Shown here one piece after another: positions 63,634 through 64,000 of a DNA stretch of 64,000 nucleotides. Positions within the stretch are counted from its first letter, which is position 1. Each line of letters begins with the position of its first letter. The position numbers were made by a program, and so were the translations under genes. The stretch comes from JACCTU01 sp963848525. GTDB taxonomy: Bacteria; Actinomycetota; Thermoleophilia; Gaiellales; Gaiellaceae. Location: NCBI GenBank assembly GCA_963848525.1, contig CAWKDZ010000002.1, positions 558,001 to 622,000 of the forward strand, in the 5' to 3' direction. The notes beneath the pieces were generated by a model. It had not been told where the DNA came from. It made no database searches and saw only the letters and a program-made list of their open reading frames with translations.

Positions 63634-64000
63634 GCAGCCGCTCCGGGACGTAGTCGAACTCGAGCGCGCGCTCGAGCGCGTGCCCGACCGCGAAGAGCGT
63701 GTTCTCGGCGAACTGCGGGCCGATCAGCTGGAGGCCGACCGGGAGCCCTTCCGAGAGGCCGCAGGGGATGTTCAGCCCCGGCAGCCCCGCCATGCACGAC
63801 GGGATCGTCAAGAGGTCGGACGCGTACATCGCGAGCGGGTCCTGCGTCTTCGCGCCGAGCTCGAACGCGACTGTGGGCGACGTCGGCGAGACGAGCACGT
63901 CGAAGCGCTCGAACGCCGCCTCGTGCTCGCGGAGGATCACCGTCCGCACCTTCTGCGCCTGGCCGTAGAACGCCTCGTAGTAGCCGGCCGAGAGCGCGTA
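63626..64000 (-). CDS. gatA: Amidotransferase subunit A, C-terminal part
   Basis: Only the last 124 residues are in the window; the gene continues beyond base 64000. The segments YEAFYGQAQKVRTVI, FDVLVSPTSPTVAFELG, IPSCMAGLPGLNIPCGL and GLPVGLQLIGPQFAENTLF are typical of the amidase GatA, which frees ammonia from glutamine for GatB. It lies upstream of gatB with an 8-nt overlap, the usual arrangement with gatC further upstream. Confidence 0.94.
   Translation of the reverse strand, partial: YALSAGYYEAFYGQAQKVRTVILREHEAAFERFDVLVSPTSPTVAFELGAKTQDPLAMYASDLLTIPSCMAGLPGLNIPCGLSEGLPVGLQLIGPQFAENTLFAVGHALERALEFDYVPERLRG

Overview
This 64 kb window is high-GC bacterial chromosome, most likely from an Actinomycetota of the class Thermoleophilia (Gaiellales or Solirubrobacterales type). 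The evidence is indirect: whiA, an actinobacterial-type coproheme decarboxylase (HemQ), an RskA-like anti-sigma factor, an F420/FMN-binding PPOX-type protein, GTG starts in about half the genes, and many genes whose start codon lies 6-9 nt after a TAnnnT -10 box, which implies leaderless transcripts. The encoded 16S rRNA (29644-31192, minus strand) would settle the placement. I see no phage, insertion sequence, CRISPR array, integrase or replication origin. This is core chromosome with a few accessory operons.

Left part (1-26 kb): whiA and ogt; pruA; a secreted BNR-repeat protein (frameshifted); uvrC divergent from a secreted glycoside hydrolase; hemQ; a coupled membrane-protein pair; a Bcp peroxiredoxin; two small secreted proteins; tRNA-Leu(CAG); a subtilisin-like protease; a secreted copper protein that joins a monooxygenase-like double domain to a cupredoxin; xdhC; a solute-binding lipoprotein with a DUF2269 membrane protein; tRNA-Asn(GTT); dnaG and dgt; an SDR (frameshifted) divergent from a histidine phosphatase; a small Sm-like protein; an M48 peptidase; an MFS/GNAT pair; and a ParB-domain protein bracketed by two near-identical terminators.

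Centre (26-33 kb): one rRNA operon on the minus strand (16S, 23S, 5S, no spacer tRNA). Its likely -35 box lies inside the last codons of tyrS, and its leader carries a terminator-like hairpin. tyrS follows, with a strong hairpin separating it from the next operon.

Metal/stress locus (32.7-39.3 kb): a tightly coupled minus-strand operon encodes a secreted DUF4331 protein, a membrane-anchored TPR protein, an RcnA-like Ni/Co permease with a His-rich loop, a second NiCoT-like permease (frameshifted) and an exported ferritin-like protein. An ECF sigma factor and its RskA-like anti-sigma factor (frameshifted) diverge from it. This is the best candidate here for an uncharacterised system: a sigma/anti-sigma pair next to an envelope metal-handling operon.

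Right part (39-64 kb): an S9 peptidase; a bifunctional PBP1A with PASTA repeats; a RemA-like/MFS/alkyl-purine-glycosylase operon; a cupredoxin; an amino-acid run (class V aminotransferase, serA, isoprenylcysteine-methyltransferase-like protein, YbaK, ilvE, DegT aminotransferase); an inducible-looking sugar ABC operon ending in a GH38 alpha-mannosidase, with a palindromic operator in its promoter spacer; an Rpf-like protein facing an M23 peptidase; a very small basic protein; a PPOX protein; and gatB plus partial gatA.

Two cross-cutting points matter to any user of this sequence. Six genes, including the probably essential gatB, carry single-base frameshifts while both halves are intact, so base-level sequence errors are likely. 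Several genes have conserved N-termini lying upstream of any ATG, GTG or TTG, and CTG appears to be their start, often in CTGA overlaps with the preceding stop.
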